Assembly: GCF_002127325.2 (NCBI RefSeq)
Contig: NC_035433.2
Location: forward strand, 10,454,305-10,518,304
From: Helianthus annuus
Lineage: Eukaryota > Streptophyta > Magnoliopsida > Asterales > Asteraceae
Length of the DNA stretch: 64,000 bases
Direction: 5' to 3'
Both the position numbers and the translations under genes were made by a program. Shown here piece after piece: positions 33,781 to 44,082 of the stretch; within the stretch, counting starts at the first letter, position 1, and the number at the start of each line of letters is the position of its first letter. Below the pieces are notes generated by a model. It searched no databases, was not told where the DNA came from, and saw only the letters and a list, made by a program, of their open reading frames with translations.

Positions 33781-33999
33781 TCATTTTATGGTATTCAAAT
33801 TATTCAGGAGCCAATTTCTTATCATAACTTATTCTTAGTTCTTTTATAACTTATTATGCTTTTGTATTTGCAGATAGGCAACATCAAATACGTTTTGTGC
33901 CTAACAATGTTCCTGATCTGGTTCAAACCGAACCTGCTTTGAACTCTATTTGGGAAACCACACGCAATTCCCAGCACACAGCCGGTGTTTTTCATCAAG
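33212..33999 (+). pseudogene. SBP-box (SPL) transcription factor fragment, SBP exon duplicated
   Basis: An exon starting just after an AG at 33211 (copy 1) and at 33647 (copy 2) encodes the C-terminal half of the SBP DNA-binding domain ('LSEFDGKKWSCRQRLSDHNA', then an Arg-rich RRRKPQK nuclear localisation stretch). In copy 2 the frame continues to SSFY and a GT donor at 33791, then an AG acceptor at 33872-33873 and an open exon 33874-33999 (starts DRQHQIRFVPNNVPD, ends VFHQ) with a GT donor. The exon start coincides with the conserved SBP intron position. In both copies the second-finger His of 'RFH' is Tyr (RFYG). No first zinc finger, start codon or miR156 site was found, so only internal exons remain. 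Confidence 0.75.
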
Positions 34000-34825
34000 G
34001 TTTGTTTTCCTAATTACTCTACAAACAGTAGTTTTGATAAATTATCGTACAATTAGTTAAAACCTTAAAACCGAGGAGTTTCAAGGCCACAAGGAATGGC
34101 TGGTACGAATTTTTTCCATTTTTAGTAATTTTTTATTCGGGATTGGCTAAACGTACCCTGTAGACGATGTGACTAAAAAGGTCACAAGCTTTTACTTAGC
34201 CTTAGGCCACCAAAATGGTTGAGCTGGCCCTGACCACCGCGGTGGCGGCCACAGGCTTCACTATTCCCTTCAAGAAATCCCCCAGCCACTCCCAATCCAT
34301 AGTTAAGTTCGGTCCAGTTATACCCGCACATAAATAAAAGGTTCTGTCTCACATGTCATTCTCACATATATAATGAGAGAAATGATAAGTTATAAGGAGC
34401 CGTGTATATCAATAAGTAAACAAATGCCAATCATTAAAGTATATTAGATAACTAAAAAAGCCGATGGCGTCTTAGGTTAGTGGTATCACGTGTTTTTATT
34501 CTTATTAAAGTGGTACGGGTTCAAGTCTAACAAAAAAGGCAATAGTGTCCGTCTTATTGAGTCATTTTGATTTTAAATTTCAATGTTCATATGATTTCAA
34601 TGGTTTGGTTTCATATAGTTACTGCTATTGAAATTTCCAATAATTAATGTTCATGGACTGATTATTCTCAGTGATCCATATGAGACTTTGGTCCCTACAT
34701 ATTTATACAACGTAATTTCTTTTTGTTTCTCTCACCGGCTTATTGGTTTTCTTATGCTTTATATGGGATTGGAATTCATGGGCTTTACATGAATGTTTTT
34801 TTAAAATAAATTATAAAAGTTGGTG
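34000..34825. other. Intron-like or intergenic DNA between the SPL and MYB fragments, with a SINE-like insert
   Basis: AT-rich. It includes a GC-richer patch (34200-34330, 'gaccaccgcggtggcggcc') without a recognised domain and the SINE-like head described separately. Confidence 0.4.
34455..34640 (+). mobile_element. SINE-like element with tRNA-type A and B boxes
   Basis: 'TAGGTTAGTGGTATC' (about 34474) fits the RNA polymerase III A box and 'GGGTTCAAGTC' (about 34518) fits the B box, spaced about 30 bp apart. These are the head features of tRNA-derived SINEs. The 3' end and target duplication are not clear, so the right border is a guess. Confidence 0.4.
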
Positions 34826-34987
34826 TTTGCAGCTGTGTATTTTTCTGATAGATCTGAAGTCCAATGTCTGCATCGCTGGAAAAGGTTCTTAATTCAGAAC
34901 TTATTAAAGGTCCATAGACTCATGAGGTTTTCACCACATCCCCTCCTACTCTTTGACACGTTTGATCAAAACAGCTTTTATGGTCTC

Positions 34988-35055
<68 letters not shown>

Positions 35056-35180
35056 TTCGCTGTAGGAGGATGAAAAAGTCCTTGAGCTGGTGAAAACATA
35101 TGGATGGGCCCACAAAATGGTCTCTCATAACACAGTCTCTTCTCAGTCGTATTGGTAAGCAGTGTCGTGAAAGGTACACG
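34826..35180 (+). pseudogene. R1R2R3-MYB (MYB3R) gene fragment, frameshifted
   Basis: After an acceptor 'tgtttgcag' the sequence reads 'DRSEVQCLHRWKRFL', matching the end of MYB repeat R1 in MYB3R proteins. After an interruption of about 125 bp containing the (TTA)n run, it resumes with 'EDEKVLELVKTYGW'. A 1-nt shift then leads to a frame reading 'KWSLITQSLLSRIGKQCRER', the end of repeat R2. The conserved tryptophans and the RIGKQCRER block make the family assignment strong. The frameshift, the microsatellite inside R2 and the absence of R3 show it is a broken fragment. Confidence 0.75.
34990..35053. repeat. (TTA)n microsatellite inside the MYB fragment
   Basis: About 21 uninterrupted TTA triplets. 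Confidence 0.95.
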
Positions 35181-36266
35181 ATTTGTATATAAATCTAAAT
35201 TCTTGCGAGATGTGGATTAACTATTAAAGGGATTAATAGTTTGTTTAGCAAACTTCTTCAATTGGAAAAAAACAAACATTCTACATTAGTAATGCAATAT
35301 GAGCGATCTAAATGTGTGATTATTTAGGAGTTGGAGAGCTTAAAGAAGGTGTTATGATAGAGCGAGTTAAACGGTTCTCCTACTCTATTAGTTATTTTAT
35401 ATATGTATTAACAAATAAAAATAAAGGAACTTTCTATCAAAAGGTTCACCAACGGTTTGTTGGATGTTTGATTTGTACATATATATACTCACTATTATTG
35501 TTTATAGATGTACTCACGGTTTGTTGGATGTTTGGTTTGTTTACAACGGCTTTGATGTTTTAGCGACACATGTTAGGATCAAGACCAATGCACGAAGATG
35601 GCCTTCACATGTCCGGACATGTAAAACAAGTCGTTCTTGCAAGAACTTAAAACATATACGAAAGCTGTTGTTCGATCCTTCTTTTTGTATGTGTGGATCT
35701 CTATTCAGACATCTGAATAACATGCACATGTGTTTTGGGATAGAAAAGAGTACAACTTTTGTAGTAGTTTTGATTATCAATATAAAAGAACTGGAAAATG
35801 GAACAATTATAGCATCAACTATATTAGTTTCTACATTTGAAAGGGGAAGTTTGACACGAAAAGTCGTAACTATTTTTCAAATTTAGGTTAGTGAAGAGTG
35901 TAGAATAAAACGATTGATGAACTAACACTAACAGAGAACGAGCAGAATGGTGTAAATTGTCGACTCCGACGTAATGCTCTGCTACAAATAAACATCGTCT
36001 ACAAAGAAACTTTTAACAACCTGAACCCAGCGGGTCACCCGGAGTAAACGGTTCATAGGTTAAATTATATTTTTCCCCTGTACAGAAACTTTTAGGACAA
36101 GCTGGCGATAGATGTTTCAAGTCGGATCGTTATACTTACGCATGGAATACTCTGTTTACTAATATAATTAAATAACGCGCTGCTCAGGTTAGTAGTCATC
36201 TCGCAGGTTAGTTTGTCAAGCACTGTCAAACGTCTTATCACGAACAAACAATAGCTATTATGCATG
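35181..36266. other. Putative body of a Helitron-like element, no recognised gene
   Basis: Open frames at 35312-35563 and 35464-35886 lack domains. The DNA leading up to 36266 ('cgcaggttagtttgtcaagc', 'cgaacaaacaatagctatta') ends in the Helitron-type 3' terminus, so at least part of this stretch probably belongs to that element. No helicase or Rep motif was seen. Confidence 0.35.
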
Positions 36267-36294
36267 CCGTGCATCGCACGGGCTTTTTCCCTAG
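36267..36294 (+). mobile_element. Helitron-like 3' terminus (plus strand)
   Basis: CCGTGC ATC GCACGG (36267-36281) forms a 6-bp stem with a 3-nt loop. It is followed after 9 nt ('gctttttcc') by CTAG (36291-36294) and then T. This fits Helitron 3' ends. The element body lies to the left and could include the SPL and MYB fragments; no 5' TC end was identified. Confidence 0.55.
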
Positions 36295-36295
36295 T

Positions 36296-37155
36296 TCAAA
36301 TAAAAACATACACATGTCTAAAAGTTGTATGCAAATGTTTGTATTCACACTTCACACATCGATTTATTATAGCGTGTTTAAAGTTCAATTAATTGACTCT
36401 TTCTCCAAACACATGTTCTCATATTTTGGATTACTTTTAAGGAAACTCATTTAAAAATGAAAACTAATATAATTTAAATAGAACTTCAAAAACTATTAGG
36501 CCATCCGTAATAATTAATGCCTCTTAAGAGACATTTTTCGTCACATTATCATCACAAGTGCCTAAAAAATGTGTAATAGTTAACGGCCCTTAATACCCTT
36601 TCAGTCATTACTTTTTAGTTTTTTCTCCTCCATTGTCGTTATCCTAGAAACATCCTTCCCCTTTTATGTCCCTATAATGTCTAGAGGGGGACGATTTTAA
36701 AGACGTTATCAAACTTGTTCACGCCCATTACGTATAGACTTAAGAAAATATTATTAAACTCTATTTATTTATATTATATATGTGTGTGGTTGTATTATAT
36801 TATATATGTTATAGTGATGAAGGGCCATAAATAGTAACATGGCGCTTCCCGATATTTTTTAACAATTATTTATTTTTTAAATCGTTTTTCCTTTATTAAA
36901 TCATATATTCTTTATAATAATTCTTTTACCTTTAATCGTATTTTTTTAAATCATATTTTCTTTATCAATTAATTTGATATCTTTTTGATAACTTACCTTT
37001 GTTAACTTTTTTTCATTTTTTAATAATTTATTTTCTTTTTTTAATTGTTTTTCTTTTTTTTTTAAATTATATTTCATGTATCGTTTAATTTGATATTTTT
37101 TCAATAACTTACGTTCGCTAACTTTTTCTTAAAACCTAAGTACGTAGTTTGGCTT

Positions 37156-37201
<46 letters not shown>

Positions 37202-37956
37202 TTCCAGTATATATTTTATTAAAAATTAATTTGTATTCAAATTAGAGTATATACATGGTATCATAAAACGCTACGATGATAAACTGAATTGATTATGCCG
37301 GTTTGGTTTTCTAAACAAATTCATTCTAAAATCACCATTTGAAAATTGATATACAAAAATATGATAAGAGTGGAAGAATATAGAGTGAGTTGTGTGAAAG
37401 TTTTAGAATGAGTTGTGATTTAAATGTGTATTTATAGAGGTTTTAAAATTAAAAATTACATTTTTTTATTGATCCTACCGTTGTGTGAAGGCCTCACATT
37501 TTGATCCGTTAATGCTCACCATGGGGTTGGTGAAACCCCGTATAACACCCCACAACGATGTTTGAGACGCTATAGAGATGAGGTGGTAAAGGGTGCGAGC
37601 CCATGCCATCGAACCTAATGAAAATATGCATAGGAAACCACGGTTATTCTTGTAGTGCTAAATCACTAAGTACTTTACCTCACCGTACTGTCGTCCCTTT
37701 GGGCGAGTGTTCACTAAGTAGTTTTCCCGGTTCGGAGGCGGTTGTATTTCGAGGTGGTGAATTTCGTCGGTAATTTATTTGAAAGATTCATTTTTTGAGT
37801 AAACTTCATTACAAACACGTCAAAACCGCAAATCAAGGCAGCCAAACGAAAGAAACAACGGAAACTACATATTAACAAATTTACACCAATCTTCCCAAGA
37901 AAAAACTCTAATTAATCATTTATTACCTTTGAATCGAACAAATATACGAGTCATAT
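36296..37956. other. AT-rich intergenic DNA with a 45-nt T run
   Basis: Contains a poly(T) of about 45 nt (37157-37198) and a GC-richer patch at 37500-37760 ('ggttggtgaaaccccgtata'; 'gagatgaggtggtaaagg'). I could not classify that patch. No gene recognised. Confidence 0.45.
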
Positions 37957-37970
37957 ACTTGAGTTTACTT

Positions 37971-38258
37971 TTTTTTGAAAGGTGTAGATTGATTGAAAAC
38001 CCACTACCAACTGCGCTTCAACCCTTTTTATCGGAAGCACAACCACCCGGGTTCGAATGAGGGGGAGTGCAGTGCAGAGCCCTTCCTCGCACCTCGTGGA
38101 AACTTAATCCCGACTGCCAGGCTCGAACCCGTAATCTCGGTCAGAAACCCACCAAAGTGGGTAAACTTTACCACCTCACTTACAGTTAATGAGAATCAAA
38201 CCTGAGCCTCATTTGAAAACTCAAGCACTTTCCACCACTTGAACACAATTTCATTGGC
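37971..38258 (-). mobile_element. tRNA-derived SINE with 14-bp target duplication
   Basis: Flanked by ACTTGAGTTTACTT at 37957-37970 and 38259-38272, a perfect 14-bp repeat. On the minus strand the element starts 'gccaatgaaattgtg'. It has an A-box-like TTCAAGTGGTGG (plus 38232-38243) and a B-box-like GGTTTGATTCTC (plus 38191-38202) about 30 bp apart, and ends in a short A run next to the left duplication. Size (288 bp), long target duplication and poly(A) fit a plant SINE. Confidence 0.75.
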
Positions 38259-38692
38259 ACTTGAGTTTACTTATTCAGTCTCCCATTAAAAATTCTTCAA
38301 CCCACCAGATTGTTAACACAACACAGTTACCTAGTTTTTCAAGTTTGGACCTACATTCTATTTAAAAATTTTCGGTCAAAATTACTTATATAAATAAGCA
38401 TTGTAACATAATAATCTTTAGTAAAGTTTGAATACAAAACACTCTTAACCTACAAAGTCTATAAAGTGTTTTCCGTATTTTTTATTTCCTTCATACGCAA
38501 TTTTCATATGTAATTTTCTTTCGTACCCAATTTTGAATCCGTCATGCGTAATTACAATTACCTTTTCTACACTTCTCATGTTAATTCGACTTTATACGAC
38601 GTTAATTCGACTTTATACATTAACTTTCTCATAAGCCATAATGTTTACTATTAATTAATCAAAATTTTATTCAACTTACTATATATTACATC

Positions 38693-38978
38693 GAGTAAAT
38701 TACGATTTTGTCCCCTGTGCTTATATCACTTTTACCCTTTTAGCCAAAAAATAATTTTTTAACATCTAAGCCCCAACGTCTTTTTTTCTAACCCTTTTGG
38801 CCCCTAACACTAACCTCATCCATTTACTTTTAGGGGCCAAAAGAGTTAGACGAAAAAAGATGTTGGGGGTTAAAAGAGTTAGAAAAAAAAGACGTTAGGG
38901 GCTCAGATGTTAAAAGATTTTTTTGAGCTAAAAGGGTAAAAATGATATAACTACAAGGGGCAAAATCGTAATTTACTC
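38693..38978. mobile_element. MULE-type MITE with 9-bp target duplication, downstream of the ERF gene
   Basis: Inverted termini start GAGTAAATTACGATTTTG and continue 'tcccctgtgcttatatcact'; the right end is the near reverse complement. TATTACATC flanks both sides (38684-38692 and 38979-38987), a perfect 9-bp repeat. It ends 57 bp before the ERF stop codon on the plus coordinate, i.e. just downstream of that gene, and may supply 3' sequence. Same family as 1047-1322. Confidence 0.8.
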
Positions 38979-39035
38979 TATTACATCGAACACATGAAGT
39001 TACATAGTAACATAATCCGATGAACCCCACGGTGG

Positions 39036-39503
39036 TCAAAATAACGTCGCCGGCAGGTTCAAATCAAACATAAAGGGTTTCTTCACCGTCTTTGCTTTCA
39101 TGCCATCATCATCATCCACCACAGCAACACCCACCAATTGCTTTTCACAACCTAAGTTTATAACAGAAGTACCACCAGAGTGATCATAAAATGATGCCGG
39201 AAAATTACCATAATTATCTTTCTTCTCAACCACAGGGGGGAAAAATGGAGTGGTAACACCAAAATTCATCTTCGCTTTCGCACCGCGGAGTCTGAAGGCC
39301 GCAGCGTCATACGCTAAGGCGGCCTCTTCCGCGGTGGCGAATGTGCCGAGCCACTTTCGTGACTTTTTCCACGGGTCACGGATCTCGGCGGCGTAGCGTC
39401 CCCAGGGACGCTTACGGACGCCGCGATAGCGGAATTCTTTTCGTGGTGGTGGTGGTGGAGCGGTCGCGGCTGCGGAGAGGAGGTTGTTATGGTGGTGTGT
39501 CAT
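39036..39503 (-). CDS. AP2/ERF transcription factor with C-terminal EAR repression motif
   Basis: Intronless gene of 155 residues starting at the ATG at 39503. A Pro-rich stretch is followed by a single AP2/ERF DNA-binding domain (about residues 25-83). It contains '[20 protein letters not shown]' and '[20 protein letters not shown]', with the Ala and Asp typical of ERF (GCC-box binding) rather than DREB proteins. The C-terminus has an acidic run (DDDD) and ends [15 protein letters not shown] (residues 147-151) is an EAR motif that recruits TOPLESS-type co-repressors, so the protein is expected to be a nuclear transcriptional repressor of the class II ERF type (subfamily VIII). The frame is complete with no lesions. 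Local GC is higher than surrounding DNA, as is usual for this family. Likely functional. Confidence 0.92.
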   Translation of the reverse strand: MTHHHNNLLSAAATAPPPPPRKEFRYRGVRKRPWGRYAAEIRDPWKKSRKWLGTFATAEEAALAYDAAAFRLRGAKAKMNFGVTTPFFPPVVEKKDNYGNFPASFYDHSGGTSVINLGCEKQLVGVAVVDDDDGMKAKTVKKPFMFDLNLPATLF

Positions 39504-39566
39504 GGTGAGTTGAAAGAAAATTGAGTAAATGAGTGATGTGTGTTGGTAAATTAGGGTTCAAGATGT

Positions 39567-39576
39567 GTATTTATAG
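39567..39576 (-). promoter_or_regulatory. TATA box of the ERF gene
   Basis: The minus strand reads CTATAAATAC about 65 bp upstream of the ATG, a canonical plant TATA element. 'ATGCATGCATC' (RY-like CATGCA words) lies directly upstream of it on the minus strand (plus 39582-39592). Confidence 0.7.
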
Positions 39577-39831
39577 TATCATGATGCATGCATTCACTTA
39601 TGGAGACAAGGTGGCTAACTTTTGAATTTTAGCACTTGTACTTTTGGAAGCTGGTTGACCAAAAAAGTATCAATAGAGTTAAAATGAAGAAAAAAAAAGA
39701 AAGAAAAAAAAACCTCAATCAACTCGAGAAAAAAACCTCAATCAACTCGAATTTTATATGGCCAAATTGTTGTTTTAATTAACAGAATTATATATGTTCT
39801 TATTTAATTTTAAGGAAAAAGCTCAATACGA

Positions 39832-40479
39832 TTACAAACTAATGGCAGGTAGGCGAGCAACAAGCTGCGCCGCTACCCCCTTCTGAATAGCAAACCCTAC
39901 CCTTCTAAACACAAAATTTTGCCCCTTAACATGTGCGGTGTTACTGCTTACCACCTGTTGAACCCGCTTTAGGAACCGCACCGCGTCAGGGGCGAGAGCG
40001 CCAAAGGTATCGAAAGCAAACGGGACGAACACATGCTGATTCTCGATGCAAGCTTTTTCATGTTTAGCTACTTTGCCCGCCTCTGCCTTGGTTATCGCCT
40101 GTCCTGCCACAAACCCGTGGTCCCTTAGCCCAACGAGGGGGGACACACCTGTCAAATCGACACACGCGTGTTTCCCTCCCTCCCATCCAAAAACAAGAAT
40201 GTCAGCGGGCCGTAGGGTAGATCTCCATTCTAACGGATCAGTCAAAAAGTTCACCGTAGCTTCCTTTTTTGCCGAGATCCCTGCTCGCTTAAGGACATCA
40301 TACAGCACATCTCGGACTAAATCATGTCGATATTTAAAGTCCGGTAATTCTTTGCAATGAACTACATGCTCCCCAAAAGAATCCAAGGAACACTTCCGAT
40401 ATACAGGACACAAGTCATCAACCGGGAAAAGGGGTATCATCAACCGGTACTTGAGGATAGCCCGGTAAAACCTTTGCAA
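39832..40479 (-). pseudogene. C-terminal domain of a non-LTR (LINE-type) retroelement, orphan fragment
   Basis: Open frame of about 215 residues with no ATG at its 5' end. The order is 'YRLMIPLFPVDDLCPVYRKC', a zinc-finger-like 'DSFGEHVVHC', 'KYRHDLVRDVLYDVLKRAG', then 'RPADILVFGW' and 'KHACVDLTGVSP', and a C-terminal 'FAIQKGVAAQLVARLP'. This arrangement matches the region after reverse transcriptase in a family of plant retroelement-derived proteins; the D...D pattern resembles a PD-(D/E)XK nuclease-like fold. No reverse transcriptase lies upstream, so it is a truncated remnant. A short segment at its 5' end ('gtatcatcaaccggta', 'ctcccctaaataatcgaa') is locally duplicated at 40485-40570. Confidence 0.5.
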
Positions 40480-42870
40480 TGTAGCTCCCCTAAATAATCG
40501 AACGGAAAAGGGGTATCATCAACCGGTAATTCTTTGCAATGGACTCCATGCTCCCCTAAATAATCGAATTGTCCTTCTCATTAACAGAATAAATTGATGA
40601 AGTTAAGTAAGTGGACTAAAATAGCAACGGTAAAACCTTTTTAGACCTACAAACGAAAATTGAAACATTTGGACTAAACTGGCATTTAACTCAAAAAAGA
40701 AAGAATAAAAACACCTCAATCAACTCGAATTTGTGGAGAAAACCTTAAACTCAAAATTCTTTTGATACAAATTCGGTATTCGGTACAGGTCAGGTATGGG
40801 ATTAGTCATAAAACTTTTTCGGGTTTGAGACGAGTATGATATTAGATAATAATACTTGTCTGATTATCCTCATTTGAACCTTTTTAACGACAAACTTGGA
40901 TCACTGAAGTATTATCGTATCACAAGTGGAACCATCTGATCATATCCATCTCAAGTAGGCAATAATGTCTATACCAGTCCAGAAGAAAACCCAATAAATC
41001 TAGAAAAAACTCAGATTATCCTCATTGGAACCGAGTATATGAGTATTATTATATAGTCTAAAAAAGTATAATTTTTAGTATGTTGAAGTTATTAGAAACT
41101 TAAAATAATCAAAATTGTTGAGTTATTATAAGTATAGTTAGTATATTTCGATAATTCTTTTCAATTTTTTAAGTAGTTGAGTTTAAGATCAAATTTCAGG
41201 TAATATGATATGTGTATAACACATTTTTAACCGCAAATTTTTACACATAAGTCTCACTTGTTGCAAGGATTTAAATTCACATCCCATCTGTAAAAGACAA
41301 ACACCATACTATTAGATCACTATGTCATAAGATAATAATATGTATTTTTCTTTTAACAATTTTTACACAATACATTTTCAAATATTTAAAACCACATATT
41401 TTTGTGGATGTTAAGAAAGTATTTGACCGAGTATAACATTGGATGCAGAACATAAGTTTCTAGTCATGCATGAAATTAATATTCTTGAAACTCGTCTGAT
41501 TGCTACACAAGCTGTTGTAGTTTTAATTATTCTCAATTGGACCACTAGTCTTTTTGTCAATAAATGGTTTTACATCTAAAGACAATAATACCCTTTTAAT
41601 AGTGATAAATGATAAGTGACTGGCATATCACGTCATTTATTAATTCACAAAATTATATATTTACGTCATTTATTAATTCATAAAAATATATATAATTGTT
41701 TTGCTATTTTTTTCATAAGAACAAAATAAAACCCACAAAGTATCAACCCTCAAAAGTGTTAATAGGGTGCAAAATCTTTGTGACTGATTAGTGTAGCTTT
41801 TGATAACATGTAGAAGATCCAAGTAGTGATATGCGTTAGCACTTTCGAAAAAAATCTTTTAACAAAATTATACGGACTTTACTAAAAAGATCGATAAACC
41901 TCTCAGTTAAACATATAACAAGGAGTGGGGGAGACGATATATTGATTAAAATCTAGGTATACTTTCTTTTGTTGTTACTTATTGACTCCAAACAAAAGAT
42001 GGTTGAATTAAACAACCTAATTATTAGTTACCCTTAGTTTAGCTAGCCTCTTTTGGTAGAAAATAGATTCATGCACCTTAGAAACGAATTCCCTTTATAC
42101 TATTGTAATTGACAATAATTTATGCTTAAAAATATTTTATTTATTAAGCTTGAATTTTTTTTTATATCAAGTGTATTGTTTTAATAGATAATCTATTTTT
42201 TTAACAGCAAACTAACATTGCCTATATCTGCACCTTACAAGATTTGAATCCTTCATATAAAAGGGTTGACACCTTACCACCACACTATATCATCTAATCG
42301 TAAACAATACAAAAGTCAACTTTAAGGTTATCACAACAATACAAAATACAATGAATGCATAAAGAATATTAAATCTAACGAATTCAGTTTTCCAAAATTA
42401 TCAAAACTTTTGACAATAAAACAAAAACTATAAAAATATGTGAGACACGACTCAAGAGGCTCAAGCAAATGACAATATTGGAATCGATCCAAGTCAAGGA
42501 CACTCTATCACCAACACCACATCGATATCATATGATTGTATACAATTCAATAGTTAAATTTAGTGGTATCACAACAAAAAAATACAATGTATACATAAAG
42601 AAAACTAATTCTAACGAAGTCAATGTTCCAAAATAAACAAAACCTTTTGACGATAAAATAAAAACTATTCAAATATGTGAGACAAGACTCAAGAGACTCA
42701 AGCAAATTAATGACAATATTGGACTCGATACAAGTCTATAAAAACCAGAAAATGTTGGGTCATGGGTGTGATGAATATATGATTGAACATAAAAGGGTTT
42801 GAATCTAGTCAATTTCAAATTCCTATACAAAAATTTTTATTTGGGAAATATATGATACTGGCCATATACA
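40480..42870. other. AT-rich spacer with a half MITE and a ~245-bp direct repeat
   Basis: 40565-40690 resembles one arm of the MITE at 6396-6741 ('gtggactaaaatagcaacg', 'tttggactaaactggca'). 42300-42520 and 42545-42765 are imperfect direct copies ('gtgagacacgactcaagag' / 'gtgagacaagactcaagag'; 'aatacaatg.atgcataaagaa'). No gene recognised. Confidence 0.55.
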
Positions 42871-42891
42871 TACATATATATATATATATAT

Positions 42892-43090
42892 AGAAAGTAT
42901 AATGTACTTCAAGGCTTAACCTACATTAACATACATGACAAAAAATATAACGTGCGTTATTATCATAGAACGTGCGTGATTATAGTCTCATGCGTGATTA
43001 TGTGGTCCCATGCGTGATTATACCCCTGATCCAACGGTTACCATTGTCTCCTACGTGATGTATGATAAGGCTTTTTGTATGTTAACCTTA

Positions 43091-43092
<2 letters not shown>
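42892..43092. mobile_element. Short (TA)n-bordered inverted-repeat element
   Basis: Lies between (TA)n at about 42874-42891 and (TA)n at 43093-43136. The ends carry 'aacctacattaacatac' on the left and 'gtatgttaaccttactc' on the right (inverted). The middle has three 'atgcgtgattat' repeats. Non-coding. Confidence 0.5.
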
Positions 43093-43136
<44 letters not shown>

Positions 43137-43144
<8 letters not shown>

Positions 43145-43502
43145 GATCCTGTACATTAATCCAGAAGTGTGAAAAGTGTGAGAAGTGTATTATAACACTA
43201 TGTATAACACTATATAACACCATATAAACACCGTATAACACTATGTAACACCATATAACACTATGTAACATTATATGACACTATATACCAATATATAATA
43301 CTATACATCTATCATAGACATGCTATCAGACAAACTATAGTGTTATATTTGTTATATAGTGTTATATAGTGTTACATAGTGTTATATGGTTTTATATGGT
43401 GTTACATATTGTTATACGGTGTTTATTTGGTGTTATATAGTGTTATATATAGTGTTATAATACATTTCTCACACTTTTCACACTTCTAGATTAATGTACA
43501 GG

Positions 43503-43506
<4 letters not shown>
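43137..43506. mobile_element. (TA)n-bordered MITE with ~60-bp inverted repeats and AACACTAT minisatellite core
   Basis: The left arm 'ggatcctgtacattaatcc' plus 'agaagtgtgaaaagtgtgag' is inverted on the right with two or three mismatches. The core is a run of 'ataacaccatataac'-type words on the left that turn into their complement on the right, so the element is essentially one long hairpin. Bordered by (TA)n on both sides. Confidence 0.75.
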
Positions 43507-43540
<34 letters not shown>

Positions 43541-43542
<2 letters not shown>

Positions 43543-44006
43543 TAAAGTGTACTGTACAATATTCCTTATCGTACATTACGTACGCTTCAATCTCAGCCTT
43601 CAGATCATCTTCCCGCATTTTAAAATTGCATGTTGTTTTTTTATAACAATTTCGCATGTGATAATTTTTGATGAATTCGCATGTTGTTTTTTTGTACCAA
43701 TTTCGCATGTGATAATTTTGAGGAAATAGCATGTTTTTTTTATAACAATTTCGCATGTGATAATTTTTTATGAATTCGCATGTTGTTTTTTGTACCAATT
43801 TCGCATGTGATAATTTTGATGAAATAACATGTTTTTTTGTAACAATTTCGCATTTGGTAGTTTTGATGAAATCGCATGTTAAAAAACCAACATGCGAAAT
43901 TGTTACAAAAAAAACCACATGCGAATTCAATGCGGGAAGATGATCGGACGGCTGAGATTGTAGCGTACGTAATGTACGATAAGGGCATTTGTACGTTAAC
44001 CTAACC

Positions 44007-44009
<3 letters not shown>
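43541..44009. mobile_element. (TA)n-bordered inverted-repeat element with TTCGCATGT repeats
   Basis: The left end 'cttatcgtacattacgtacg' plus 'atctcagcc' plus 'gatcatcttcccgcat' is inverted at the right end. The core has at least seven copies of 'aatttcgcatgtgataattt' and 'tgaattcgcatgttgttttt' alternating, one pair inverted. Bordered by (TA)n at 43507-43540 and 44010-44078. Non-coding. Confidence 0.7.

Positions 44010-44078
<69 letters not shown>

Positions 44079-44082
<4 letters not shown>

Noticed and set aside
33136..33838. 81- and 67-codon frames starting MSVNLTRP / MTVKDFTG
   Set aside because: They overlap the SBP exon in the wrong frame; the SBP reading is the homologous one.
35312..35886. 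Two open frames of 83 and 140 codons
   Set aside because: No motif, overlapping frames and repeated 'ttgttggatgtttg' text; likely non-coding element body.
38191..38243. A tRNA gene suggested by the A- and B-box-like words
   Set aside because: No cloverleaf can be drawn; the boxes sit in the head of a SINE bounded by a 14-bp target duplication.
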